Positions 9,844 through 18,931 of a DNA stretch of 64,000 bases are shown here, one piece after another. Each line of letters begins with the position of its first letter. Position 1 is the stretch's first letter. Under the pieces are notes generated by a model. That model was not told where the DNA came from, searched no databases, and saw only the letters and a program-made list of their open reading frames with translations. This stretch comes from Micromonospora inyonensis (GTDB lineage Bacteria; Actinomycetota; Actinomycetes; Mycobacteriales; Micromonosporaceae). A program made the translations under genes and the position numbers. The stretch spans positions 1,364,001 through 1,428,000 of the forward strand of contig NZ_FMHU01000002.1 in NCBI RefSeq assembly GCF_900091415.1, written 5' to 3'.

Positions 9844-10715
9844 GCGTCCTCCGGGCCAACGGACTCGCCGTCCACGTGGAGCAGCTCCGGCCGCCCGAAG
9901 CGGCGCCCGGCGTACCCGGCGGTGGCCCCACCGCCGTGCTGATCCACGGCCTGGCCACGGACAACCTGGCGAGCTGGTATCTCAGCATGGCCCACCCGCT
10001 CGCCGCCGCTGGCCTCCGCGTGATCATGTACGACCTGCGTGGGCACGGAAAGAGCGAGCGGCCGCCGGCGGGCTACACGCTGGACCACTTCGTCGACGAC
10101 CTGGCGGCGCTGCTGACCGTGCTCGACGTCACCGGTCCGGTCCACCTGCTGGGCAACTCCTTCGGCGGCACGATCGCGTTCGGCTACGCGGCACGTCACC
10201 CTGAGCAGGTCGCCGCGATCGCCGCCGTCGAGTCCTCCCCGCCCACCGCGGCCTGGTTCGGGCGGGTGGCCAAGCGGCTCGCCGCCGCCGCCGCACAGCT
10301 GACGGACGAGCACGTGCTCGCCAGGATCAGCGTCGAACGCGGAGAGCGGGCCAGCCGCCGGGCCAGGACGGCTCGCGAGGTGCTCGTCGCCACGAGCCTC
10401 ACGCGCGACCTGCCGGCCAGCCGGCTACCGGCCGAGGAGCGGATAGCCGCGGTCCGGTGCCCGGGGCTGTGGGTGTACGGCGGATCCTCGGCCGTGGTCG
10501 AGCTGGCCCCCGACGTCGAGCGGCTGCTGCCACACGCGCGGATCGTCACCGTGCCCGGCCAGCGGCACTCCATCCTCATCGACCAGCCGGACACCGTCCG
10601 CGACATCGTCCTGTCCTGGCTGCGCCAGGACTGTGGCCTCCACCCCGGCCCCGCCGACGCCGCAGCCGGACGTGACGGTCCCGACCAGCCGCCCTCACCC
10701 GTCACCCTGCACTGA
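9840..10715 (+). CDS. Alpha/beta hydrolase (putative chain-releasing or editing esterase)
   Basis: 291 residues, start overlapping the ACP stop by four bases. The oxyanion segment is LIHGLAT, DLRGHGKS is typical of the fold, the nucleophile elbow is GNSFGG and the catalytic histidine lies in PGQRHSIL near the C-terminus; the acid is probably in the WVYGGSS region. It has no signal peptide. In this operon it could act as a type II thioesterase or product-releasing hydrolase for the synthase, but it could equally tailor the product. The family call is firm and the role is inferred from position. Confidence 0.87.
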   Translation: MSVLRANGLAVHVEQLRPPEAAPGVPGGGPTAVLIHGLATDNLASWYLSMAHPLAAAGLRVIMYDLRGHGKSERPPAGYTLDHFVDDLAALLTVLDVTGPVHLLGNSFGGTIAFGYAARHPEQVAAIAAVESSPPTAAWFGRVAKRLAAAAAQLTDEHVLARISVERGERASRRARTAREVLVATSLTRDLPASRLPAEERIAAVRCPGLWVYGGSSAVVELAPDVERLLPHARIVTVPGQRHSILIDQPDTVRDIVLSWLRQDCGLHPGPADAAAGRDGPDQPPSPVTLH

Positions 10716-10739
10716 CCCGCATCACTCAGGAGGTTGTCG

Positions 10740-11699
10740 ATGGACGCATCGAGCCCTGACCAGGCGATCATCATCAGCACCGGGCGGTGTGGGTCGACGT
10801 TGCTGTCCGACCTGATCGCCGAGCAGCGCGACACGCTGTCGGTCCAGGAGTTCTTCGTGCCGATGGGGTCCTGGATCGAGGACAGGGAGAGGCTCAGCGG
10901 TGCCGAGTACTGGTCGAGGGTGAGCGAGCCCAACCCGGCACTCTCCGCCCTCTTCCGGATCGGACTCCCGCCGCCCGAGGTGCGCTACCCCGAGAATGGC
11001 CGGTGGGCCGGCAATCTCGGGGAGCTGCCGCGGGTTCTGGCGACCACGCTGCCGAAGATCTCGTCCGATCCGGACCACCTGTACGACACACTCGCAGAAC
11101 GGGTGCCCGGGTTTCCCACCCAACCGGTGGCGCAGCACCATCGGATGTTCCTGGAGTTGCTCACCTCGCTCCACAACCGGCGGCGCTGGGTCGAGCGTTC
11201 CGGTGGCTCCAGCCACTTCGCCCTGTCACTGCTGAAGCACTTTCCGACCGCGAAGATCGTCTATCTGACCCGTAGCTGGGCGGACACCGCCGAGTCGATG
11301 AGGCACCACTCCTACTTCCAGCTCCTCGAGCTTCGCATGAACGCGTTCCGCCGGTACGGGCTCGACCCGTTCGAGCTCGACGCCGACCAGCCGGTGCCGG
11401 AGGAGATGAAGCGTTACCTGCCCGGCCAGCTGACGGCCCGGACGCTACGCGAACGCGGCGGGGACATCGGGCACTACCTGGTCCTGTGCGCGTTCCTCGC
11501 CAACGAGGCCGAGCAGGCCATCGCCGACGCCGGGCCGCGCGAGCTGTTGACGATGACGTACGAGGACCTCGTCGACGACCCGCTGACGCAGCTCGGTCGG
11601 CTGGGCCGGTTCCTGGGCTTCGACGACTGGGCGCCGTGGGCGCACCGGGTCGTCGGGTCGGTTAAGACCCGCCCTCGCGGGCTCCAAGCCAGGCTGTAA
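10740..11699 (+). CDS. Sulfotransferase (PAPS-dependent, Stf-like)
   Basis: 319 residues. The N-terminal IIISTGRCGSTLL is the 5'-phosphosulfate-binding loop. Further on, VYLTRSWADTAESM fits the 3'-phosphate-binding strand/loop and TYEDLVDDP is a typical late motif. A perfect AGGAGG at 10728-10733 stands six bases before ATG 10740; the TTG at 10734 touches it and is not a likely start. Being last in the synthase operon, it probably transfers sulfate from PAPS to a hydroxyl of the lipid/polyketide product, or drives release through a sulfated hydroxy group. It has no membrane segment, so it should be cytosolic. Confidence 0.88.
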   Translation: MDASSPDQAIIISTGRCGSTLLSDLIAEQRDTLSVQEFFVPMGSWIEDRERLSGAEYWSRVSEPNPALSALFRIGLPPPEVRYPENGRWAGNLGELPRVLATTLPKISSDPDHLYDTLAERVPGFPTQPVAQHHRMFLELLTSLHNRRRWVERSGGSSHFALSLLKHFPTAKIVYLTRSWADTAESMRHHSYFQLLELRMNAFRRYGLDPFELDADQPVPEEMKRYLPGQLTARTLRERGGDIGHYLVLCAFLANEAEQAIADAGPRELLTMTYEDLVDDPLTQLGRLGRFLGFDDWAPWAHRVVGSVKTRPRGLQARL

Positions 11700-11730
11700 C
11701 CCGGATCGCAGATGCGGAAACAGAAGAGGC

Positions 11731-11790
11731 ATGGAAGAAGACGACCGGGCAAGATTCGTGGAGTTGTTCCGGCGACATTACGCGCCCCGT
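11731..11790 (+). pseudogene. Stub of an ECF sigma factor N-terminus
   Basis: ATG 11731 encodes MEEDDRARFVELFRRHYAP, which reads like the first helix of an ECF/sigma-70 region 2 protein. The frame then runs straight into the terminator hairpin and loses any similarity. No remaining sigma domains are seen nearby. It is probably a deletion remnant; chance resemblance over 19 residues is possible. Confidence 0.35.
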
Positions 11791-11814
11791 CCACCGGGCA
11801 CCGGTGGACGGGGC
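11784..11814. terminator. Bidirectional intrinsic-type hairpin
   Basis: A 14-bp perfect stem GCCCCGTCCACCGG with a GCA loop lies between the convergent sulfotransferase and DUF4153-type genes. No T tract follows, as is common for actinomycete terminators. Confidence 0.75.
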
Positions 11815-11856
11815 AGTGCACGTCGACCGACGACCGCCGCTCCTGCCGCCGGCCGA

Positions 11857-13951
11857 TCAGCGGGGCTGGCGGTTCCTCGGCAGGTCGTACTGGTCGGCCG
11901 CCCGGCAGTCGGTCGGGCCGCCGACCGCGTCCGGACCGGCCCGGTCCAGGGCCTGCCGGGCGCGGAGCCGGCCCAGGTTCCAGGTGTACCAGGGGTCCGG
12001 CTCGTCGAGGTCCTCGGCGATCCAGCTCAGCGTGCAGCGGCGTACCGGGTCGGGCAGGCCGGCCAGGGCGGGGGTCGCGTCGGCCGACAACGCCCGCAGA
12101 TACCAGGCGTCGATCTTGCCGGTCTCCCGGTACCGGTCGATGTTGCGGCCGGCGGCGTACCCCTCCGGGTTGAGCACCGCCAGGCCGAGCAGCATCGCCA
12201 CGGCGAGCGCCACCGTCCCGCGCGGGATCCAGGCGCCCCGCAGCCGTAGCCCGGCGGCGAGGATCATCAGGAAGACGCTGCCGAGGAGCAGCTCGAACGC
12301 CATCACGAACAGTCGCTCGCCGGTGAAGCTGTAGACCTTCTGGTACGTGTACATCCGGGACAGCGCCGAGATCACGATCACGACGCTGAGGGCGCTCAGC
12401 GCACCGAGCAGGACACGCAGCACGATCCGCTCGGCCCTGCTCTCCCGTCGCGCCCAGCGACCCACGCCGCCGAGTACCGCCAACGTCAGCAGGGTGACCG
12501 CCAGGAGCTGCCAGAAGCCGCTGCGGGCGTACTCGGCGTAGTCGAGACCCGCAGTACGCAGTACGTGCCGCTCGCCACCGAACAGCACGGTGAACTGCAC
12601 CGCGACGAAACCGCCGAACAGCAGGGTCAGCGCGCTGATGGCCGGAGCCCACTCCGTCATGCCGAGGCTGCGGCGGGTCGGGCGGTCCACCGCCGACAGG
12701 TCCGGTGGCGCGGAGAGGGTCCACACGGCGGCCACCACGCAGAGCGCGCCCACCGTGGCGAGGAAGACCCAGCGGAGCACCGTACCGACGCCGACCTCGG
12801 GCACGATCGCACCGAGCAGCACCGAGAACGCGCTGTCGGCGGAGGCGAGCAGGGTGCCGAAGACGACAAGCGCGGCGATGGTGGCCGTGGCCGAGCCGAC
12901 CACGCGACGGAGCAACCCCGGGTCGGCCGGGGACCGGAAGTGGGCGCGTACCCAGGGCAGTCCCCGGAACGCCGCGGTCGGCGCGGCCACCAGACTGAAC
13001 AGGATCGACCGGATGCGCCGACCCCCGACCACGCCGAGCGCCGCGCAGCCCAGCGCGACCAGGACGCAGAACGTCACCAGCCACCAGGCGTTGCGGAACG
13101 CCGGCACCGCCAGCAGCGCCAACGCCGCCCCCGCCCAGCCGGCCCGAACCCACCGCTCGCTGCGCGGCAGCTCGGCCACCGCCCGCCGGACCGCGAACAC
13201 CACCGCCACGGTCACCGCCAGCCAGCCGAGGAACCACCCGATCCCGGTGCGGCTCAGCGGCACGAAGAACGCCAGCCCGAGCGCGCCGACACCGACGGCG
13301 GCAGGCACCGCCCGCCCACGGGCCGGCTTCGGTCCGGGCCAGTACCGCTGGAGGAACGACGGTCCGGGCGGCTTCGGCCGGTAGAAGCCACCGGCCAACC
13401 CCGGGTACGTCGGAACACCCGGCCGGCCGCCGACGGCGACGAGGTGCACCGGAGGACCGAACGTCCGAGCGGGCGGCGTGCTGCCGGAGGTGGTGGGTGC
13501 CGTGGCGGGCGGCGGAGGGCAGCCAGGGCCGGACGCGGTGGTCGCCCGGGTGCCCGCGGGCGCCGGGGCACCAAGGAGCGCGGCGACCGGTGCCGCCGGG
13601 GCCGACGCTGCCGAGAACCCACTGGCGGCTGGCCCGGGCCCGCTCGCCGGAGCAGCGGCGGGAGGGCGGGTCCACCGTCGACGTCGACAGTGGACCCGCC
13701 GCCTCGGCTGGAGCCGTGGACACCGTCGCGGCAGCCGCGCCCGACGCGGCCACCGGCACCAGGGGGATGAACACGGCGTACCCGCGGGTGCCGGGCGGAA
13801 GGTCGACCGGGATCGCCCACGCGGGCTGGCCCTCCGGCCAGGGAATGGCACCGGGGACTTCCGCGTTCGCCAGCATGGCCAGTAGGTACGGCGGCATGGT
13901 GCCGCCGCCGGAGTCCTCGGGGGACGGTCGGGGCGCCGGTGGCTGCGTCAC
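11857..13951 (-). pseudogene. DUF4153/DUF4173-type polytopic membrane protein, frameshifted
   Basis: The C-terminal part (about 13650 down to 11857) has many hydrophobic segments and the RMYTYQKVYSFTGERLFV and NPEGYAAGRNIDRY stretches typical of DUF4173 (DUF4153-like) membrane proteins. The natural N-terminus lies in another frame: GTG 13951 gives a plausible soluble segment (PYLLAMLANAEVPGAIPWPE, then AWAIPVDLPPGTRGYAVFIP). The two frames meet at a perfect-looking palindrome at 13665-13700, after which the second frame becomes an Ala/Pro linker into the membrane part. A single indel at the palindrome would restore one protein of about 690 residues. Either a true frameshift or an assembly error at the hairpin would explain it. 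Function is unknown. Confidence 0.75.
13665..13700. repeat. 36-bp inverted repeat at the frameshift point
   Basis: GGCGGGTCCAC and its reverse complement flank a GTCGACGTCGAC core, giving an 18-bp half-site with one mismatch and no loop. It coincides with the frame change in the membrane-protein gene. Confidence 0.9.
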
Positions 13952-14186
13952 GGCACTCTCCTCGTTAGGGGTGGGCACACTGTACGGCCGACCCATCCCA
14001 CACGCCGCCCCGCCGTCGGGGGCGACCCGCCCCGCCGAGGACCCTTGTCCGGCCGCAGGTCACCCCCGGTGGTGGGCCCGCCACCGCTACCCCGGGCGCG
14101 TCGGCCCCGCTCCGGTCCGGTGGACGGGTCGGGTCTCCTCCCGGCTTCCGGTACCTCGATCCCGGTGTGCGGCGGTTGTTGTCGCG

Positions 14187-14717
14187 TCAGCAGGGGTCAA
14201 TGTAATAAGTGGGATCCCAGTCGATCCGTACCGGATCGGGGTCCGGGTCGAGGGCTACCTGGATGACCCGGTTCTGGTTGAGCAGGAGTGCTCTGGCGCT
14301 GCCGGTCTGGGCGTTCTTGGCAGAACCGTCGCCGATGAAGTTGGTGAGCGAGCGTTCGGTGCAGTAGTAGAGGTAGTAGACGGTGTGCAGACCGTTGCCC
14401 TCGCCGGCCGCAACACACAGACGGCCACTCGGGCAGAGGTCGATGAGGAGGTTTCGGCCGTCCGTGTCCACGTGGGGGAAACGCTTCTCGCGGTCGGTGT
14501 AGAACGGGCTGATCACCGGTGTCCAGGCCATCGCGTGGACGTCGTCCCTGCTCGTCGTCCCCTCGCGGGTGTTTTCCGTGGCCTGCGCCGCCGGGGCGGC
14601 CATGGCGAACACTGAGACGAGCGCGGTCAATGCGGCGGCAACGGTCAGCATTCGGGGGCGTGACCGTGAGGTTCGATCGGTGCGCCCAGGGGAGGGGCTT
14701 CTCCGGGGTTGTGACAT
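14187..14717 (-). CDS. Small secreted protein of unknown function
   Basis: 176 residues. The N-terminus is Arg-rich and followed by a hydrophobic stretch (LTVAAALTALVSVFA) and an AQA-type cleavage site, so a Sec (possibly Tat-like, though without RR-F) signal peptide is likely. The mature part of about 130 residues has four cysteines (CPSGRLC, YYC and the terminal C), suggesting two disulfides, and a Tyr-rich centre. The CPSGRLCVA start resembles small secreted peptidase-inhibitor I36-like proteins of actinomycetes, but the match is too weak to name it. It stands alone, convergent with nothing and downstream of the AraC gene on the same strand side. Confidence 0.72.
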   Translation of the reverse strand: MSQPRRSPSPGRTDRTSRSRPRMLTVAAALTALVSVFAMAAPAAQATENTREGTTSRDDVHAMAWTPVISPFYTDREKRFPHVDTDGRNLLIDLCPSGRLCVAAGEGNGLHTVYYLYYCTERSLTNFIGDGSAKNAQTGSARALLLNQNRVIQVALDPDPDPVRIDWDPTYYIDPC

Positions 14718-14851
14718 TTTCGATTCCGTTCCTCTCGGGACGTGGCGTGCGGGTGCCGGCAGATCGGCAGTGCGCGGGGCGCGTCACCGTCCGCCACCAA
14801 GAGGATGCAGCCCGTCGTGCGAGATGTCCTTACGGCTGCGTGCACAGTTGT

Positions 14852-15832
14852 TCAGTCTGCGTGCACTCGTGTGGTCTGGCGGCGGAACTGGCGCGGGGAG
14901 AGGCCGTAGGCGCTGCGGAATGCCTGGCTGAAGTGCGCGGGGCTGCTGAACCCCCACCGGGCCGCGATCGCCCGGATCGGGCGGACGTCCAGGCGGGGGT
15001 CGGTGAGGTCGCGCCGACACCGCTCCAGGCGGAGCTCTCGGACGTAGCCGGCGACAGTCTGCCCGTCCTGCTGGAACAACTTGTGCAGATAGCGCAACGA
15101 GATGTGGTGGGCTGAGGCGATCGCGTCCGGGGTGAGCCGCGCGTCACCCAGGTGGTGCCGGATGAAGGATTTGATCTGGGCCATCAGTGCGCGCTGCCGG
15201 GTGCGGGGCGGCACCACGCTCTCGCACTCCAGCGCGTGGGCGAGCGCCGTGCCGAGCACCTCGACGGTGAGGGTGGACAGCCGGCGGACATCCGAGGGTC
15301 CGAGCTCGGGCATGCGTTGGGCCAGATGCAGGAGGAACTGTGACGTCAGCGCACCGACGCCCTGGTCACCCGGGATGCGCACCGCGGTCAGGCTCCGCAT
15401 GTCCGCCGGGGGGATCGGCAGGAGCGAGCGCGGCGTGTGGAGAAGCAGGACCCGGCTCAGCCGAATGTGCGGCGCGGGCTCGATGCGGTAGGGACGCGAG
15501 GGATCGAGGAGAACCAGGTCCCCGCCACCCACGTCCGCGCTCCGGCCGTCCTGGGTCACCGTACCGCCGCCGCGCACGGTGCAGACGACCTCGAACACCT
15601 CGGGGTCGGCCTGGCGGATGCGTCTCGGCGTGCGGTGGAGCGAGTGTGGCATCACGGTTGCCAGGGCCGCCCGCACGGGACCGAACGAGCTGAATCCGGC
15701 ATGCGCCCAGAACTCGTTCTCCACGTGCGGGTCGCAGTGCAGGTCACAGGGAACGGCGAGCTTCGAGATCACCTCGCGCCAGTAGGCGAACCGCTCCGCC
15801 GGGGGGACATCGTCGGTGCTGACCGCGTCCAT
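14852..15832 (-). CDS. AraC-family transcriptional regulator
   Basis: 326 residues from ATG 15832; the open frame continues upstream, but that part is non-coding in character. The N-terminal about 200 residues are an AraC-binding-like sensor domain (RFAYWREVISK, FGPVRAA, DPSRPYRIE). The C-terminal double helix-turn-helix is complete: TPDAIASAHHISLRYLHKLF as the first, and RAIAARWGFSSPAHFSQAF followed by GLSPRQFR as the second. It is divergent from the M43 metalloprotease gene, with 265 bases between starts, and probably controls that gene or itself. The inducer is unknown. Confidence 0.9.
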   Translation of the reverse strand: MDAVSTDDVPPAERFAYWREVISKLAVPCDLHCDPHVENEFWAHAGFSSFGPVRAALATVMPHSLHRTPRRIRQADPEVFEVVCTVRGGGTVTQDGRSADVGGGDLVLLDPSRPYRIEPAPHIRLSRVLLLHTPRSLLPIPPADMRSLTAVRIPGDQGVGALTSQFLLHLAQRMPELGPSDVRRLSTLTVEVLGTALAHALECESVVPPRTRQRALMAQIKSFIRHHLGDARLTPDAIASAHHISLRYLHKLFQQDGQTVAGYVRELRLERCRRDLTDPRLDVRPIRAIAARWGFSSPAHFSQAFRSAYGLSPRQFRRQTTRVHAD

Positions 15833-16097
15833 GACCCCATGGTGTCGCGACGCGTCCGAGCGGCACCACCAGGATCGCAGTCGACGCCCCGACATCACCC
15901 ACCTGCGCAGCGCGAGGGGCAGCCTAATCGACACCTGTCGCGGCCGCAGCGATGTCGGAGGTCGTCTCTTTGGGCCTGTTGTCGACGTCGACGGCGTGTT
16001 TTCATACCGGGACGACGATGGCGGTGGTCTTCCCCGCGGCGGCCCTCGGTCGTCCTGCTCCGTGAACCCCCCATCTCCCGCGCGTGAAAGGGCAACT

Positions 16098-17060
16098 ATG
16101 CGCAGAAAATCCACCTTCCAACTGGCAGTCCTGATCGCTACCGCGTCGACGTTCCTGGCTGCCGGCGGCGCCTCCGGAGCGGTGAACACGGCAGCGCCCG
16201 GGACCGCCTCCCCGGGTGCCGCGGCGTGTGAGCCGGGCGCCGATGTGCACAGCGCGGCGCGGGTGCGCGAGGGCGCCACCGTGCACGAGCCGGAGTTGTA
16301 CTCCAAGAACGAGGCGAACGCCTACGGCGTGATCAAGGACTCGCCGCGCCTGGCCAACGGCAGCGTCACCGTGCCCACGGTCTTCCACATGATCTCCGAC
16401 CACGCCTTCAGCGCCGCCGAGACGGAGAGGTGGAAGACCCTGATCGCGGCGCAGATGACGGTGCTCAACGACTCGTTCGCGGGCCGCACCGCGACGGACG
16501 CCTCCGACACGCCGTTCCGGTTCTCGCTCGTCGACACCACCTGGACGGTGAACAGCGACTGGTACACGGTCGTGCCGGGCAAGAACGAGCGGGACATGAA
16601 GCAGGCGCTGCACACCGGCGATTCCCGCACCCTGAACGTGTACGCGGCCAACATCGGCGACGGGCTCCTCGGCTGGGCGTACTTCCCGAAGGGTTACAAC
16701 AACGGCCGGGACTACATCGACGGCGTCGTGATGCTCGACGAGTCGATGCCGGGCGGAACGGCGGGCAAGTACGCCCTCGGCGACACGCTGACCCACGAGG
16801 TCGGGCACTGGCTGATGCTGGAGCACACCTTCGCGCACGGCTGCGCCGCCTCCGGTGACTACGTCGCCGACACTCCCCGGGAGGCGGCGCCGCAGTTCAA
16901 CTGCCCGCAGGGCGCGGACAGCTGCACCGCCCCCGGTCTGGACCCGATCCACAACTTCATGGACTACACGCAGGACTCCTGCATGGACATGTTCACCCCG
17001 GGCCAGGCGGACCGGATGAGTGATGCCTGGGTGGCCTTCCGGGCCGGCGGCAGCAAATAG
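16098..17060 (+). CDS. Secreted M43-type (pappalysin-like) zinc metalloprotease
   Basis: 320 residues with start ATG 16098 eight bases after AAAGGG. A signal peptide (RRKSTFQLAVLIATASTFLAAGG) is followed by a propeptide-like region. The zinc site is HEVGHWLMLEH, with a downstream Met-turn candidate NFMDYTQDSCMDMF. Cysteines in the C-terminal part (GCAASGD, NCPQG, SCTAP, SCMD) fit the disulfides of this family. It should be exported and degrade extracellular protein. The gene is monocistronic and ends in a strong hairpin. Confidence 0.92.
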   Translation: MRRKSTFQLAVLIATASTFLAAGGASGAVNTAAPGTASPGAAACEPGADVHSAARVREGATVHEPELYSKNEANAYGVIKDSPRLANGSVTVPTVFHMISDHAFSAAETERWKTLIAAQMTVLNDSFAGRTATDASDTPFRFSLVDTTWTVNSDWYTVVPGKNERDMKQALHTGDSRTLNVYAANIGDGLLGWAYFPKGYNNGRDYIDGVVMLDESMPGGTAGKYALGDTLTHEVGHWLMLEHTFAHGCAASGDYVADTPREAAPQFNCPQGADSCTAPGLDPIHNFMDYTQDSCMDMFTPGQADRMSDAWVAFRAGGSK

Positions 17061-17084
17061 TCAAGCACTGACAGCACGTGTCCG

Positions 17085-17117
17085 GGTTGGCGGGCCGCGA
17101 TCAGCGGCCCGCCAACC
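17085..17117. terminator. Strong hairpin after the metalloprotease
   Basis: A 14-bp perfect stem GGTTGGCGGGCCGC with loop GATCA is followed by GTTTCC. It lies between two convergent genes and can serve both. Confidence 0.85.
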
Positions 17118-17125
17118 GTTTCCGA

Positions 17126-18086
17126 TCACGACGTGGCCGCTGCCGGACCATCCATCAGGGCGGAGACATAGGCGTCCAGCCGCTCCTCCACGACTCGCGT
17201 CGTCAGGTCTGCCCTGCCCGCCTCGCGCCATGGCTGCGCCACCGACCGCACCTCCTCTGAGCACGCCAGCGCGTCCCGCACCTGCCAGTACAGCCGTTCG
17301 CTCGCGGCGGCGGCCAGCACTCCGCCGGCCTCCTCGTACGCCTGCGCGAACCGCCGGCCCCAGGCCGGGCCGTGCAACAGCGCGAGATTGGTGGCGCAGT
17401 GCGCCACATCGAGATCCACCGGGCCCCAGGATGTCCCCGCCCAGTCGACGACCCCGGTGATCCGGGCACCTGCCGGCCCGGGGGACCGCAGGTCGAACAG
17501 CACGTTGCCGGGTTGAAAGTCCCGGTGCAGGAATCGCCCTTCATAGGGCGGCGCGGGCTTGCGGATCACGTCGATCGCTGCGGCCCAAGCCCCCGTGTCG
17601 GCGACCACCGGAGTCACGACGGTGTCGGCGGTCGTCAACGTCGCGTTACTTTCGGGGCCGCTCGGTGGGTCGCACCGCGTGGATCGCCACGAGCTGACGG
17701 GCCAACAGGAGAACGCGCGTCTCCACGCCCTCGTCGTGGAGGATGGTCCGGCCTGCCAGATGCGTCATCAGGAGCGACGGATACTCGCAATGCGTGGCGG
17801 TCGGATCGACCGCCACCAGTTCAGGAGCCGGCACGCTGGTCCGCGTGAGCAGGGACAGGGCGTCGGCCTCCCGGTTCAGCCAGTCCTCGGCGTGCCTCAG
17901 ATGGAACGGGTCGACGAAGCTTCGCAGCACCAGGCCCCGGGTGCTGCCGTCCGGCCTGTCGACGGTCAACATCCGCATCCGGGCGGTGATGCCGCCGAGC
18001 AGCGTCTCGGTCCTGACGATTCGCTCACCGACCTCCAGGTGCCGGCTCACCCAAGCCAGTGTCGACGGTAGGACAGACGCGGACAC
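17126..18086 (-). pseudogene. Aminoglycoside-phosphotransferase-family kinase, one frameshift
   Basis: The N-terminal frame (18086-17646, 146 residues) carries the kinase small lobe (LVLRSFVDP, EADALSLL, LLMTHLAGR). The C-terminal frame (17638-17126) carries the catalytic loop FLHRDFQPGNVLFD and the metal-binding GVVDWAGTSWGP. The N frame stops at ERPRK; the other frame continues as PESNATLTTADTVVTP, so one base lost near 17650 would join them. The pieces together are about 315 residues, normal for this family of small-molecule or antibiotic kinases. The HRD, N and D residues are intact, so the protein may be functional if the shift is a sequencing error. Confidence 0.85.
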
Positions 18087-18119
18087 TGGCCCCGCTCCTC
18101 GATGGGATCGACCCCTCAG

Positions 18120-18836
18120 TCAGTGCACGGCGCGGTAGGTCTGCAAGGCTGCGTGGATGTGCTCCTCGGCGGCGCGCCGGGCAGCGTTCTCGTCACCATT
18201 CACGATGGCCTGACAAATCTCCTGGTGCTGGGTGATCACGGTCTTCGCCCAGGCGCGGTCCTGCAGGTTGGAGACGGTCGACACCGCGATCCTGTCCCAC
18301 ACCCGGTGCAGGGCGTCCTCGAGAAACGGGTTGCTCGGGGAGTGCCCGAAGGCCCGGTGGAATGCCAGATTGGCTCGGGCGGAACGCTTCGCGTCGCCCT
18401 CGCTCACCGCCTGTTCGACCTCGTCGGCAGCGTCCTGGATGCCGCGGATCTCCGCGGGGGCGATCAGTCCGGCCGCCTGCCTGCGCGCCGTCTGCGCCGC
18501 CGCCAGGCCTTCGAGGACTGCCCGCAGCTCGTAGATCTGCTCGATCTCGTCGCTGCTCAGCGTCGCCACCACCACACCGCGCGCCGTCGGTACGACCAGA
18601 CCGTCCGCCTGTAGTCGGCCGAGCGCCTCCCGGACGGGTGTGCGGCTGACTCCGAGTGCCTGCGCCAGGGCGGTCTCCGTGAGCCGTTCGGCCGGGGCCA
18701 GGTCTCCATCGGCGAAGCGTCTGCGCAGCGTGACGTACACGGCCTGCGCGCTGCTTGACTCGGTCCCGCGCGTTCCCACAGACAGAGCATACCTTGCATG
18801 CGATTCGAGCGTCGGGAGGATTGACATGCACTGCAT
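18120..18836 (-). CDS. GntR-family regulator with FCD domain
   Basis: 238 residues from the longest start; GTG 18779 (219 residues) is a credible alternative that would leave the palindromic operator outside the gene. A winged helix-turn-helix (RLTETALAQALGVSRTPVREALGRLQADGLV) precedes an FCD all-helical effector domain (EIEQIYELRAVLEGLAA, then FHRAFGHSPSNPFLE). It is divergent from the catabolic operon beginning near 18.9 kb and probably represses it until the substrate or an early metabolite binds. FCD regulators generally control sugar-acid, amino-acid or organic-acid catabolism. Confidence 0.92.
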   Translation of the reverse strand: MQCMSILPTLESHARYALSVGTRGTESSSAQAVYVTLRRRFADGDLAPAERLTETALAQALGVSRTPVREALGRLQADGLVVPTARGVVVATLSSDEIEQIYELRAVLEGLAAAQTARRQAAGLIAPAEIRGIQDAADEVEQAVSEGDAKRSARANLAFHRAFGHSPSNPFLEDALHRVWDRIAVSTVSNLQDRAWAKTVITQHQEICQAIVNGDENAARRAAEEHIHAALQTYRAVH

Positions 18837-18850
18837 ACACTACATACCTT
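18821..18850 (+). promoter_or_regulatory. Putative promoter and GntR operator of the amidohydrolase operon
   Basis: TTGACA (18821-18826) with an 18-base gap to TACCTT fits a rightward -35/-10 pair. The perfect ATGCACTGCAT palindrome (18826-18836) sits inside the spacer, and TACCTTG occurs again at 18790. This arrangement fits repression by the divergent FCD regulator. Confidence 0.5.
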
Positions 18851-18931
18851 GTCCTTCTGGCAGGGGAGGTGGGTGGGCATGGCAACGAGGTTCGTGGCGC
18901 TCGGCACCGACGACACGAGGTCGGCCGTCCG

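Noticed and set aside
11474..13996. Single 840-codon frame covering the DUF4153-type gene
   Set aside because: Only its first part is natural; the rest is a shadow of the membrane-protein frame, which has the hydrophobic segments.
15975..16000. GTCGACGTCGAC sequences as a shared operator with the palindrome at 13665
   Set aside because: The motif is common in GC-rich coding DNA, and the second site lacks the flanking inverted arms.
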